A DNA stretch of 64,000 nt, from contig JBBQNY010000002.1 of NCBI GenBank assembly GCA_038330365.1, forward strand, positions 1 through 64,000. The letters run 5' to 3'. The translations under genes and the position numbers were made by a program. Positions 54,057 through 62,648 of the stretch are shown in pieces (positions within the stretch are counted from its first letter, which is position 1; each line of letters begins with the position of its first letter). The notes beneath the pieces are model-generated. The model ran no database searches, was not told where the DNA came from, and saw only the letters and a program-made list of their open reading frames with translations. This stretch comes from JBBQNY01 sp038330365 (lineage in GTDB: Bacteria; Pseudomonadota; Gammaproteobacteria; Xanthomonadales; Ahniellaceae).

Positions 54057-54775
54057 GGCGGATCCCTCAGCTCTTCGGCGCGTGCCTGCTCGTAGCGGGA
54101 ATCGTCGCGAATGACGCGGGGCACCAGCACGCGCGGTTCAATGGAGACTGGCTCGTACACCACGCGCTGTTTTTCCGGATCAAAACGCACTTCGACGTTG
54201 CCGATCAGCGGAAAATCCTTGCGGAAAGGGTGACCGATGAAGCCGTAGTCGGTGAGCAGGCGGCGCAGATCAGGGTGACCGGCGAACACCACTCCGAAAA
54301 GATCAAACGCCTCGCGTTCGAACCAGTTAGCGACCGGCCACACGCCGACCAGTGAATCGAGCGCAGGCGCCAGCGTATCGGCGCACCGAGTGCGAACGCG
54401 CAAGCGCCGGTTGCCACTCACCGAGAGCAGATGCACCACGATGGCGAAGCGCCCGCTTTCCGTGACGCCGCGCGGCCGCTCTTCCCAGTCGAAACGCCCA
54501 GGACCCGCCCTGCCCTCGACGCCACGCGAGAAGCCTTCGTTGGAGACATCCTCGGTATCCCACTCGTCCTGACCGAAGCCGAAATAGTCGAGCCCGCAAA
54601 GATCGATCAACTGCTCGAACGCCAGATCCGGCGTGTCGCGCAGGGTGCGTGCTGTGGAGAGCCAATTTTCGGGAGCAACTTCCAGCGTGACCTGACCTAC
54701 GGATTCCGCAAGCGAGACGGCCGCATCACCCAGCCGGGCGCGCAGCGACTCCAGCAGTGTCTGGTTCGGGCTCAC
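54053..54775 (-). CDS. nuoC: NADH-quinone oxidoreductase subunit C
   Basis: 30-kDa-type peripheral subunit. 240 aa from GTG 54775, which shares GTGA with the nuoB stop; a longer upstream reading lies inside nuoB. Signature: ANWFEREAFDLFGVVFAGHPDLRRLLTDYGF (about 150-180, with the ERE..D.FG motif) and GHPFRKDFPLIG. A stretch at about 75-105 (FGFGQDEWDTEDVSNEGFSR) is an insertion relative to short NuoC forms. Confidence 0.95.
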   Translation of the reverse strand: MSPNQTLLESLRARLGDAAVSLAESVGQVTLEVAPENWLSTARTLRDTPDLAFEQLIDLCGLDYFGFGQDEWDTEDVSNEGFSRGVEGRAGPGRFDWEERPRGVTESGRFAIVVHLLSVSGNRRLRVRTRCADTLAPALDSLVGVWPVANWFEREAFDLFGVVFAGHPDLRRLLTDYGFIGHPFRKDFPLIGNVEVRFDPEKQRVVYEPVSIEPRVLVPRVIRDDSRYEQARAEELRDPP

Positions 54776-55332
54776 GCTTTGCGTCCCACCGTACTGGTGC
54801 GGCGGATCTTTTTCTGCAGTTGCAGAATTCCGTAGATCAACGCTTCCGCCGTCGGCGGGCAACCGGGCACGTAGATGTCGACCGGCACGATGCGATCACA
54901 GCCGCGAACCACGGCATAGGAGTAGTGGTAGTAGCCGCCGCCATTGGCGCAGCTGCCCATCGAGATGACCCACTTGGGTTCCGGCATCTGGTCGTACACG
55001 CGTCGCAGTGCGGGCGCCATCTTGTTGACCAGCGTACCCGCCACGATCATCACGTCGGACTGCCGCGGGCTCGGCCGGAACACCACGCCATATCGGTCGA
55101 GGTCCAGGCGCGCGGCGCCCGCGTGCATCATCTCCACCGCGCAGCAGGCAAGACCGAAGGTCATCGGCCACATTGAGCCGGTCCGCGCCCAGTTCACGAG
55201 CGCATCGACGCTGGTCACGCCGAAGCCTTTTTCCAGCAGCGGGTTGTCACCGGCAGGACGCAGGATGTCGTCGACCCGGCCCACCGGAACCGGGTTGTGC
55301 ATGACATCGTCGACGCGCTGGATCACTCCCAT
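54772..55332 (-). CDS. nuoB: NADH-quinone oxidoreductase subunit B
   Basis: PSST-type subunit holding the terminal cluster N2, the donor to quinone. 186 aa. Ligands: CCAVEMMHAG (about 61-70), GSCANGGG (about 124-131) and VPGCPPTAEALIYG (about 156-169). The start ATG 55332 lies inside the last codons of nuoA (10-base overlap). The Arg-rich end RRTSTVGRKA is family-like. Confidence 0.97.
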   Translation of the reverse strand: MGVIQRVDDVMHNPVPVGRVDDILRPAGDNPLLEKGFGVTSVDALVNWARTGSMWPMTFGLACCAVEMMHAGAARLDLDRYGVVFRPSPRQSDVMIVAGTLVNKMAPALRRVYDQMPEPKWVISMGSCANGGGYYHYSYAVVRGCDRIVPVDIYVPGCPPTAEALIYGILQLQKKIRRTSTVGRKA

Positions 55333-55682
55333 TCGAGCGCTCCCTTTTTCCAGGCGTAGATAAAACCGACGAGCAGCAGCGCGAGGAACATGGCCACTTC
55401 AATCAACGCCAGCGCTCCGATCTTGGTGAAAACCACGGCCCAGGGCACGAGGAAGGCGATCTCGAGATCGAACACGATGAACAGGATCGCGAACAGGTAG
55501 TAGCGCACGTCGAACTTCATGCGCGCATCTTCGAACGCGTCGAAGCCGCACTCGTAGGGAACGAGCTTGTCCACGCCGGGGGTGCGCGGTCCGAGCAGAT
55601 AGCCGAGCACCAGAAGGGCCAGCGCAATCGCCGTCGCAACCGCCAGAAACAGCAACACCGGAAGGTATTGCGAAAGATCCAT
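55323..55682 (-). CDS. nuoA: NADH-quinone oxidoreductase subunit A
   Basis: Small membrane subunit with three helices, first gene of the operon. 119 aa from ATG 55682, with GAGGA close upstream. Signature PYECGFDAFEDARMKFDVRY (about 41-60) followed by FAILFIVFDLEIAFLVPWA. The frame is open further upstream, but the family starts at MDLSQYLPVLLFLA. Confidence 0.96.
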   Translation of the reverse strand: MDLSQYLPVLLFLAVATAIALALLVLGYLLGPRTPGVDKLVPYECGFDAFEDARMKFDVRYYLFAILFIVFDLEIAFLVPWAVVFTKIGALALIEVAMFLALLLVGFIYAWKKGALEWE

Positions 55683-55790
55683 CGTTCCTCGATCCAATAC
55701 CTGAAGACGACCGGACCCCATCCGGAGATTTGGCCGCCTTGCGAGTCTGGCCGGGACCATCGCCGCGAGACGGGTCGCACCCCGTACCGA

Positions 55791-55819
55791 TTGCTAGCGG
55801 GCGCAACGGTTTTGTCGAA
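55791..55819 (-). promoter_or_regulatory. Possible nuo operon promoter
   Basis: On the minus strand TTCGAC (55819-55814), 17 bases, TAGCAA (55796-55791), about 108 bases before the nuoA ATG and downstream of the tRNA-Leu hairpin. The -10 is weak. Confidence 0.4.
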
Positions 55820-55902
55820 CTCCACCGGCCTCGGCCGAAGCCGGAGTCGATGCGGCGTACCGGAGACAACCGGCGTTCGCCAGCCAATCCCCGAAAACGC
55901 CA

Positions 55903-55927
55903 ACGGCGCGTCAACTCAACGCGCCGT
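55903..55927 (-). terminator. Hairpin after tRNA-Leu(GAG)
   Basis: ACGGCGCG, a 9-base loop, CGCGCCGT on the minus strand, 7 bases after the tRNA. It is followed by TGGCGTTTTC, a weak T-run, so termination may be partial. Confidence 0.5.
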
Positions 55928-55933
55928 CTTGAT

Positions 55934-56018
55934 TGGTGCCCAAGAGAGGACTCGAACCTCCACGACTTTCGCCGCTACCACCTCAAGGTAGTGCGTCTAC
56001 CAATTCCGCCACCTGGGC
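55934..56018 (-). tRNA. tRNA-Leu (anticodon GAG)
   Basis: 85-nt class II tRNA with a long variable arm. Acceptor GCCCAGG/CTTGGGC, discriminator A, encoded CCA. The anticodon loop TTGAGGT gives GAG. It lies between secG and nuoA. Confidence 0.97.
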
Positions 56019-56076
56019 TTTGAAACTGCATGCGCCCAGCGATCCTCAAGACCGTGGGCGCGCGCCGACACGAAGT

Positions 56077-56574
56077 CTAACGTGTCGGCTGGTCTTTCGT
56101 CTCCGCGTCGGGTGCCGCTGGCACCTTGTTGGCCGCGATCGGTGCGCTCAAGGTACCCGCGGGTACCTTTGCGACGGGCGTCGCAGTCGGGACGCCATTC
56201 GCCGGCACCTTCACCGCTGGCGGCGCAGCCGGCACACCCTTCGCAGGAGCGGGTGCTGCCGGTGTGCCCACACCCGGTGCCTGCGGCACGTCGGAGGTGG
56301 CTCCCATCACACCAAGATCCACGCTGCGCGCGATGCCCGCACCGCGCGAAACATAGACGCCCATGCCGAGACTGAGGATGAAGAAGCTGGTCGCCAGCAC
56401 CGCGGTGGTGCGGGTCAGGAACGAACTTGCGCCGCGCGAGCCGAAGACAGTGGCCGAAGCGCCCGCGCCGAAGCTGGCACCGGCGGTGGCGCCTGCGCCG
56501 CGTTGCAGCAGGATGAAGGCGACCATCGCGATGGCGATGAGCACGTAGATGACATTGAGTGCATTGAGCAGCAT
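56077..56574 (-). CDS. secG: Preprotein translocase subunit SecG with a long Ala/Pro tail
   Basis: Auxiliary membrane subunit of SecYEG. 165 aa against about 110 in E. coli. Two helices: about 5-22 (ALNVIYVLIAIAMVAFIL) and about 56-75 (TAVLATSFFILSLGMGVYV), joined by the conserved LLQRGAGATAGASFGAGASATVFGS region (about 23-47). Residues 88-165 are a low-complexity Ala/Pro/Val tail with PAAPAPAKGVPAAP-type repeats. It sits between tpiA and tRNA-Leu, the standard arrangement. Confidence 0.95.
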   Translation of the reverse strand: MLLNALNVIYVLIAIAMVAFILLQRGAGATAGASFGAGASATVFGSRGASSFLTRTTAVLATSFFILSLGMGVYVSRGAGIARSVDLGVMGATSDVPQAPGVGTPAAPAPAKGVPAAPPAVKVPANGVPTATPVAKVPAGTLSAPIAANKVPAAPDAETKDQPTR

Positions 56575-56634
56575 TGCGATTCCAGCCTTGAGTGGGTGAG
56601 GCGCGAACCGGCATTTGCCGGAACGCGTCGCGGC

Positions 56635-57378
56635 TCAGGTTGCCGCGTCGACGATGGCGAGGAAGTCCCCTGCCACCAGCGATGCGCCGCCGATGAGTCC
56701 GCCGTCGATGTCCGGCTGACCGAACAACGCCCCGGCGTTGCCGGGCTTGACGCTGCCTCCGTACAGGATGCGCAGCGAGCCGGCGATTCTAGCATCGAGT
56801 CCGGCCAGCTCGCTACGCAGGAACCCGTGCACTTCCTGCGCCTGCTCCGGACTGGCGGTTCGACCCGTGCCAATCGCCCAAACCGGCTCGTAGGCCAGTA
56901 CCGCACGCTCGAATCCTTCGCGCCCGACCGACTCCATCACTGCGCCAAGCTGCCTGCGAAGCACCTCGAACGTAAGCTCGGCTTCCCGCTCTGCGAGGGT
57001 TTCGCCCACGCAGAGGATGGGTGCGAGTCCAGCCCGGAGGGCCGCCTGGAACTTGGCCACGACCAGCGCGTCGTCTTCCTTCAGATTCTGCCGACGCTCG
57101 GAGTGACCGACCAGCGCGTAGTCACAACCCATGTCCGCGAGCATCGCTCCGGAAACCTCACCCGTGTGAGCACCCTCGTCATGGCGGCTCAGATCCTGTG
57201 CGCCGAATGCGACCGCGCTCGACCGCAGCGCCGTGGCCACCTCGCCGATGTGCACGAATGGCGGCAACACGACCACGTCGCATTGGCACTGATGCGCGGC
57301 TACCGCACCAGCGAGGTCCGCGGCGCCTCTGCGGTCGCCGTGCATCTTCCAGTTGCCCGCCACCATTTTTCTGCGCAT
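56635..57378 (-). CDS. tpiA: Triose-phosphate isomerase
   Basis: Interconverts dihydroxyacetone phosphate and glyceraldehyde 3-phosphate. 247 aa TIM barrel with GNWKM (Lys about 11), VGHSERRQ (catalytic His about 95), AYEPVWAIGTGRTASPEQ (catalytic Glu about 165) and ILYGGSVKPGNA (about 205-216). ATG 57378 is preceded by AAAGGGAA. It leads tpiA-secG-tRNA-Leu on the minus strand and is divergent from the dehydrogenase gene. Confidence 0.97.
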   Translation of the reverse strand: MRRKMVAGNWKMHGDRRGAADLAGAVAAHQCQCDVVVLPPFVHIGEVATALRSSAVAFGAQDLSRHDEGAHTGEVSGAMLADMGCDYALVGHSERRQNLKEDDALVVAKFQAALRAGLAPILCVGETLAEREAELTFEVLRRQLGAVMESVGREGFERAVLAYEPVWAIGTGRTASPEQAQEVHGFLRSELAGLDARIAGSLRILYGGSVKPGNAGALFGQPDIDGGLIGGASLVAGDFLAIVDAAT

Positions 57379-57472
57379 CGCTCGATTCCCTTTTACGCTG
57401 ATGCCGGCGATGGTTGCAGAAAACCGTTCCGATCCGCAGCAGCTCGCAGCGCCGCGCCGCTATCCTCTCCGG

Positions 57473-58294
57473 GTGAACCGACCCAGCTTGCCCGATGTCG
57501 CCGATCCATCCAGGGCAGTCCTGGTCACGGGCGCCTCCGCCGGAATCGGCACCGCTTTCGCTCGTGCCTACGCCGCGCAAGGCCGAACTCTCGTGCTGAC
57601 AGCACGACGCGGCGACCGACTGCGGGCGTTGGCGGAGGAGTTATCTGGCGTTCGCTGTGAAATCGTGGAAGCCGATCTGGCCGATGCAGCCGCGCCGGCC
57701 GCCATTCATGCGGCATGTCTTGCCCACGGCCTGGTGATCGACACGCTGGTCAACAACGCCGGCTATGGCGTCACCGGCGGATTCCTTTCGCGCGAGTGGC
57801 AGACGCACGACGAATTCTTCCGAGTGATGGTCACGGCGCCGTGCGAGCTGGCGCACCGGCTGCTGCCTGCCATGCGCGAGCGCGGTTACGGCCGGATCAT
57901 CAATGTCGCATCGCTTGCGGGACTCGTTCCCAGTAGCGCCGGTCACACGCTCTACGCTGCGAGCAAGAGTTTCCTGATCCGATTTTCCGAGTCGCTGGCA
58001 CTGGAACTGGCTGGCAGCGGTGTTCACGTCTGCGCGCTTTGCCCCGGCTTCACGTGGACGGAATTCCACGACGCCAACGGCATGCGTGCACGCATGGGCA
58101 AGATGCCGGCATGGCTCTGGCAGAGCGCAGAAGAAGTGGTGATGGAAGGCATGGACGCGGTCGAGTGCGGTCGTGCGCGCCACGTTACCGGACGGGTCAA
58201 TCGCGTGATTACCTCACTCTTCAAGTATCTGCCCACTCCGATGGCCAATGTGCTCATCCGGCGGCAGGCGCGAAACTTCCGCGACGCGGATTGA
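57473..58294 (+). CDS. Short-chain dehydrogenase/reductase (SDR family)
   Basis: NAD(P)-dependent oxidoreductase of unknown substrate. 273 aa from GTG 57473. TGASAGIG (about 19-26), NNAGYG (about 95-100), catalytic Ser in INVASLAGLVPSS (about 143) and Tyr-x3-Lys in LYAASKS (about 160-164). The C-terminal extension (about 215-273, WLWQSAEEVVMEGMDAVECGRARH) resembles the DltE/YqjQ-like classical SDR group. The start is uncertain: ATG 57401 and 57410 are in frame upstream. TATCCT lies 6 bases before the GTG, with no ribosome site, and the upstream -35 is poor. Confidence 0.85.
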   Translation: MNRPSLPDVADPSRAVLVTGASAGIGTAFARAYAAQGRTLVLTARRGDRLRALAEELSGVRCEIVEADLADAAAPAAIHAACLAHGLVIDTLVNNAGYGVTGGFLSREWQTHDEFFRVMVTAPCELAHRLLPAMRERGYGRIINVASLAGLVPSSAGHTLYAASKSFLIRFSESLALELAGSGVHVCALCPGFTWTEFHDANGMRARMGKMPAWLWQSAEEVVMEGMDAVECGRARHVTGRVNRVITSLFKYLPTPMANVLIRRQARNFRDAD

Positions 58295-58466
58295 GTTCCC
58301 GGGCTGTCGGCTCGCGCCGCCTTCACCAATCGCCGTCGCCGCTGCAGGAGGCATGCTCTCGACGCGCCGAATGCGCGGCGATCGGTCGCTCGGATTGCGA
58401 AGCTGCGTACGGTCAGACGCCGAGTCGACGTAAGCTTCAGGCTTCTGCGCTGCCATCGGAGTTCCC

Positions 58467-59249
58467 GTGAACCAAGCTTGCGTCCTCTCCCAATGCAATG
58501 GCGGCGTACTTCGCCTGACCATCAACCGGCCCGACAAGCTCAATGCGCTGAACCGGCAGACGCTGGTCGAGTTGCAAAGTGCATTCGCGGCGGCTCGCGA
58601 CGATGCGGACGTGCGTGTAGTGGTTGTGACGGGTGCCGGCGAAAAGGCATTCGTCGCCGGAGCCGACATTTCCGAGCTTGCCGGTCTTTCCGCCGTGGAA
58701 GCGCTCGAGTTTTCGCGTTTCGGACAGGCATTGATGACGCGCATCGAACGCCTCGGAAAACCCGTTATCGCGGCGATCAACGGATTCGCGCTGGGGGGCG
58801 GCATGGAACTGGCCATGGCCTGCCACCTGCGCCTGGCCAGTACGCGCGCAAAGTTCGGCCAGCCGGAGATCAACCTCGGCATCATCCCGGGATTTGGCGG
58901 CACCCAGCGTCTGGTCCGCATCGCTGGTCGCGCGGTGGCGCTCGAACTCTGCCTTGGAGGCGCCACCATCGACGCGGCGCGCGCGCGTGATCTCGGCATC
59001 GTGCATTCGCTGCATGAACCCGGAGATCTCGAGGCCGCGGTGGATGCACTGGCGCAGTCGCTGGCGTCGAGCGCACCGCATGCCTTGCGCGGCGTTCTGG
59101 ATGCAGTGCTGCTCGGCAGCGAAGCCGGGATCGACGTGGGCCTCGACTACGAATCCAACGCGTTTGCCGTCAGCGTCGCGACCGCAGACATGCGCGAAGG
59201 AACCACCGCATTCCTGGAACGCCGCAAGCCGGTATTCACGGGCCGGTAA
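58467..59249 (+). CDS. Enoyl-CoA hydratase/isomerase family protein
   Basis: Crotonase fold, probably hydrating trans-2-enoyl-CoA in fatty-acid breakdown. 260 aa from GTG 58467, with GGAG 7 bases upstream. Oxyanion hole residues in AFVAGADISEL (about 62-72) and ALGGGMELAMACHLRLAS (about 107-124). The signature PEINLGIIPGFGGTQRL (about 132-148) carries the catalytic Glu, and a second Glu-equivalent sits near 160. It could supply crotonyl-CoA/3-hydroxybutyryl-CoA flux to PHA synthesis, but stereochemistry cannot be read here. Confidence 0.9.
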   Translation: MNQACVLSQCNGGVLRLTINRPDKLNALNRQTLVELQSAFAAARDDADVRVVVVTGAGEKAFVAGADISELAGLSAVEALEFSRFGQALMTRIERLGKPVIAAINGFALGGGMELAMACHLRLASTRAKFGQPEINLGIIPGFGGTQRLVRIAGRAVALELCLGGATIDAARARDLGIVHSLHEPGDLEAAVDALAQSLASSAPHALRGVLDAVLLGSEAGIDVGLDYESNAFAVSVATADMREGTTAFLERRKPVFTGR

Positions 59250-59590
59250 TCCTCACCGGCCAGCTTCAGTCTCCCACAGGGAGAAAGGAAGAGCGCAGAG
59301 TCGCCGCGAGGCACTCCCCTCTCCAGTGGGAGAGGGGCGGGGGGTGAGGGTGCGAGTCCCCGCGTCATGGCCATTGAACACGCACTTTCGGGACTTATGT
59401 CGACCTCGGACCCTCATCCGGCGCTGCGCGCCACCTTACGCACCACATCCTGTGGTGCGCCCTGCGGGCCGCCTGCGGCGTTCGCAGCTGCTCCTGCAGC
59501 TGCAGTCTCCCACGGGGAGAAGGAAAGAGCCCAGGGTCGCCGCGCGGCACTCCCCTGGAGTCGCAAGCACGTGGCGCACACCGCGGCCGG
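59250..59590. repeat. 341-bp gap with a duplicated 60-bp repeat and palindromes
   Basis: No gene. Two near-identical copies of an element beginning CAGTCTCCCAC and ending GGCACTCCCCT lie at 59261-59320 and 59497-59556. The first continues into CCCCTCTCC-AGT-GGGAGAGGGG (about 59316-59337) and GGGTGAGGGT. Between them is CCCTCATCCGGCGCTGCGCGCC and a palindrome CGCACCACA-TCC-TGTGGTGCG (59439-59459). These are typical degenerate intergenic repeats of high-GC gammaproteobacteria. Confidence 0.75.
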
Positions 59591-60520
59591 TCAATGCGAC
59601 GCAGGGCCGTGGGCGTACTTCTTCTCGCCGGCGGTCACCGCCATGTCCAACCGGTTTTCGGGCGGCGGTAGCGGGCAGGTCGAATAGGCGTTGAATGCGC
59701 ACGGAGGGTTGTACGCGCGGTTGAAGTCAACGACGGTCTTCCCGTCCTTCGGCAGCGGCGCGTACAGGAAACGCCCGGGTCCATAGGTGAGCTTGCCATT
59801 GGTGCGATCGGCAAAGATCAGGAACAGCTCCCCGTCGCCCTCGTCGACCGCCTCCAGCCGCCAGGTACGACCGTCCTTTTCGAATACGACGGCGCCCGGA
59901 TTGGGCATGGGCTCGAGGGTGTTGATGACCGAAGCGATGTCGATGGTGCGACCGGCCTCGTGTGGCTCGAAGCGGGCATTCAAACGCCATTCGCTGTCGA
60001 TGGGAAATTGCTCGATCTCGCTGAATTCCGTGCGCGTGGCGGCTCTGGGATCCTTCACGCGCAAGCCGAATCGCCCGGACCGCTCAATCACCGTGAACTG
60101 GGCCTCGCCCAGCCGGACGACGGTGGGTTTGCCGGTGGAGTCCGGTTTCAGCACGCGAAGCGTGCTTTTCGCGTTGCTGTCGGCCGCGGTATCGGACTCT
60201 TCAATCAGCACCTCAGCGCCTGACTTTGCGGAAGGCTCAAACAGCACGCGTCCTTCAATCAGGCCGATACGGCCCAGGTGCGCGGGTCCCACCGCCAGCA
60301 CCAGATCGTTGTCCTCGGCGTGGCCCAGCGTCTGCCAGCCCGACTCGAGCCAGTGCAGTCCGACCAGACTCAGCCAGCCGTCCGGGGCCGAAAGCCGCGC
60401 CACGCGGTCGGCACGCCATTTTTCTGTTTCGACTCGAAACGCATCGGAGTCGGCGTGATTCGCGTGCGCCGCCAGGCCGCCGAAGGCGCCGAGCAGGACG
60501 ATCGAGAGGATAATTTTCAC
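59591..60520 (-). CDS. DUF1684 family exported protein
   Basis: 309 aa from GTG 60520 (CCGGAG upstream). A Sec signal peptide (about 1-20, KIILSIVLLGAFGGLAAHA) precedes the DUF1684 domain. Hallmarks: WRADRVARLSAPDGWLSLVGLHWL (about 34-57), VVDFNRAYNPPCAFNAYSTCPLPPPENRL (about 262-290) with two Cys, and the Gly/Phe-rich GKLTYGPGRFLYAP. Families with this end are common in environmental bacteria, and their function is unknown. The protein should be periplasmic. It is downstream of mutL on the same strand, 171 bases away. Confidence 0.85.
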   Translation of the reverse strand: MKIILSIVLLGAFGGLAAHANHADSDAFRVETEKWRADRVARLSAPDGWLSLVGLHWLESGWQTLGHAEDNDLVLAVGPAHLGRIGLIEGRVLFEPSAKSGAEVLIEESDTAADSNAKSTLRVLKPDSTGKPTVVRLGEAQFTVIERSGRFGLRVKDPRAATRTEFSEIEQFPIDSEWRLNARFEPHEAGRTIDIASVINTLEPMPNPGAVVFEKDGRTWRLEAVDEGDGELFLIFADRTNGKLTYGPGRFLYAPLPKDGKTVVDFNRAYNPPCAFNAYSTCPLPPPENRLDMAVTAGEKKYAHGPASH

Positions 60521-60691
60521 GGTTTGGCTCCGGCGGGTTCCCTGGGTCAGCCGACATCATGCCGCAGCCGGTCTCGCCAGGTTGCCTGGGCAGTTGCGCC
60601 GGCAGCAGGCCGGCGGCATGGTCATCCATCGCAATGCTTGCCGACGGCAAGTTGAGGAAACCCGCGCGAGGTTGCAATGCACCCGCCTTGA

Positions 60692-62515
60692 TCACCTTCC
60701 GCGCAGGAAAAAGCGGTCCATCTGTTCCAGATCGAGCTGTATCCACGTCGGACGTCCGTGATTGCACTGGTCGGCGCGCTGGGTGCGCTCCATGGCGCGC
60801 AGCAGCGCATCCATCTCGGCGATCTCCAGCCGCCGGTGAGCATGCACCGCCGCGCGGCAGGCCACATTCGCAAGGAGCGCGTCCTGCCGGCGCGTCAACC
60901 AGTGCACGTCGCCCTCCGAACTGGCCAACTCGGCCAGCAGATCGCTTACCAGCCTTTCGGTATCGCCTCGTTCCAGCTGGCTTGCCACGCCGTGCACGGC
61001 AACGGAGGACGGGCCGCTGCGAACCAACTCGATGCCCGCTTCACGAATCGCGCCTTGCCAGCGCTCTGCGGCATCGGCCTCGGCCACCGACACGGTGATC
61101 TGGACTGACACCAGCAGGCGCTGCAGGGGGATGGACCCCGAGTCGCGCTGGGCTTTCAGCTGTTCGAACAACACCCGCTCATGCGCGGCATGCATGTCCA
61201 CCACGACCAGACCGCGGGCGTTCTCGGACAGGATGAAAATGCCATGCAGCTGCGCGATGGCGCGGCCCAACGGGGGCATTTCCGCCGTCGCATCCGGCGC
61301 GAGCGGTATCGCCGCGGGTCGCGGCAGACTGAAGGGATCTTCTCCTCCTCCGGCTCCGGAATACTGGCCTGCCGGATCCTGCGACCCGCGAGGTCCATAC
61401 AGTCCACCCCAGTTCGCCGGACTTTCCGCAACGGGAAAAGGAATCGGAGCGGAGCGGGTCGGCCATCGCGCGTCCGCCCCCACGGTCATCCCGCCCGGTT
61501 CAGCGAGCGGCGTCTCGCGCCCGGGCATCGTGCTCGCCAAGGCGCCGTGCAGGCTGCGAAATATGAAGTCGTGAACGGCGCGGGTTTGACGGAAGCGCAC
61601 TTCCGACTTCGCCGGATGCACGTTGACGTCCACCTCGGACGGATCCAGTTCGAGGTGCAGGACAAACACCGGGTGCCGTCCATGGAACAGCACGTCGGAG
61701 AAGGCCTGCCGCACCGCGTGCGCCACGACGCGATCACGGACGGGGCGATCGTTGACATAGAAATACTGGCGATCCGGCTGACCGCGCGCCATGGCAGGCA
61801 GCCCAACCCAGCCGTGCAGACGCAAGCCCGCGGCTTCACTATCGAGTACCAAAGAAGAACGTATGTCGTCTTTACCAAAAACGGATGCGGCACGCCTGAT
61901 CGGATCGCTTTCTGATGCATCGAAGTCGAACACGCGACTTCCATCGCGCTCCCACAGCAGTCGGAGCTCAGGCCGCGACAGGGCGATGGTTCTCAGTGCG
62001 TCCTCTATTTGACTGTTTTCTGATCGTTCTGAGCGCAGGAACTTGCGGCGGGCGGGAACCGAATAGAAGAGATCACGAACCTCGACCTCGGTTCCTGGCG
62101 CCCGGCGACACAATTCTAACTCCCGTGAATTTCCATGATCAACGACGATTTTGCTGCCAACTTCGTCGATCTCCCGCTTTGAGCTCAGCGTCATGCGGGA
62201 CACCGAAGCAATGCTGGGCAGCGCTTCGCCCCGGAAGCCCAGGGAACGCACTCGATCCAGATCGTCCAGAGAACCAATCTTGCTGGTCGCGTGCCGAGTG
62301 AGTGCCAACAACAATTCCTCACGGGCAATACCGCTGCCGTTGTCGATCACACGGATGAGACGTGCGCCACCGCCCTCCGTGTAGATCTCAATTTGATCTG
62401 CACCTGAATCTATACTGTTCTCTACTAGTTCTTTAACGACAGAGCTCGGGCGCGAAACAACTTCACCGGCCGCAATCTGGTTCACAAGCGCATCGGGAAG
62501 CAGCCGGATGGTCAT
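60692..62515 (-). CDS. mutL: DNA mismatch repair protein MutL (endonuclease-type C-terminus)
   Basis: Links mismatch recognition by MutS to strand incision. 607 aa. N-terminal GHKL ATPase: ELVENSIDSGADQIEI (about 29-44), DNGSGI (about 57-62), TRHATSKI (about 73-80) and RGEALPSIASV (about 95-105). A linker follows (about 335-420). The C-terminal domain contains VVDMHAAHERVLFEQL (about 447-462), the DxHA-x2-E-x4-E endonuclease motif absent from E. coli MutL. This suits MutH-independent repair. It lies 133 bases downstream of the amidase gene, the usual ami-mutL order. Confidence 0.96.
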   Translation of the reverse strand: MTIRLLPDALVNQIAAGEVVSRPSSVVKELVENSIDSGADQIEIYTEGGGARLIRVIDNGSGIAREELLLALTRHATSKIGSLDDLDRVRSLGFRGEALPSIASVSRMTLSSKREIDEVGSKIVVDHGNSRELELCRRAPGTEVEVRDLFYSVPARRKFLRSERSENSQIEDALRTIALSRPELRLLWERDGSRVFDFDASESDPIRRAASVFGKDDIRSSLVLDSEAAGLRLHGWVGLPAMARGQPDRQYFYVNDRPVRDRVVAHAVRQAFSDVLFHGRHPVFVLHLELDPSEVDVNVHPAKSEVRFRQTRAVHDFIFRSLHGALASTMPGRETPLAEPGGMTVGADARWPTRSAPIPFPVAESPANWGGLYGPRGSQDPAGQYSGAGGGEDPFSLPRPAAIPLAPDATAEMPPLGRAIAQLHGIFILSENARGLVVVDMHAAHERVLFEQLKAQRDSGSIPLQRLLVSVQITVSVAEADAAERWQGAIREAGIELVRSGPSSVAVHGVASQLERGDTERLVSDLLAELASSEGDVHWLTRRQDALLANVACRAAVHAHRRLEIAEMDALLRAMERTQRADQCNHGRPTWIQLDLEQMDRFFLRGR

Positions 62516-62648
62516 TCAATCACGCCGTCGAGGGGCCCGGAAGTCTAGCGGCCTCGCCTGCTTGCCAGCGGTAATGTCGACCGTCGCACCGGTCACTCGC
62601 CCGCGCGGGGGCGCAGGGATCTCCCGCAGCGCGTTGGCCGCGAAGGCC

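Noticed and set aside
57353..57472. Upstream start of the SDR overlapping tpiA
   Set aside because: The added residues are not SDR-like and would overlap the tpiA start; GTG 57473 leads directly into the Rossmann fold.
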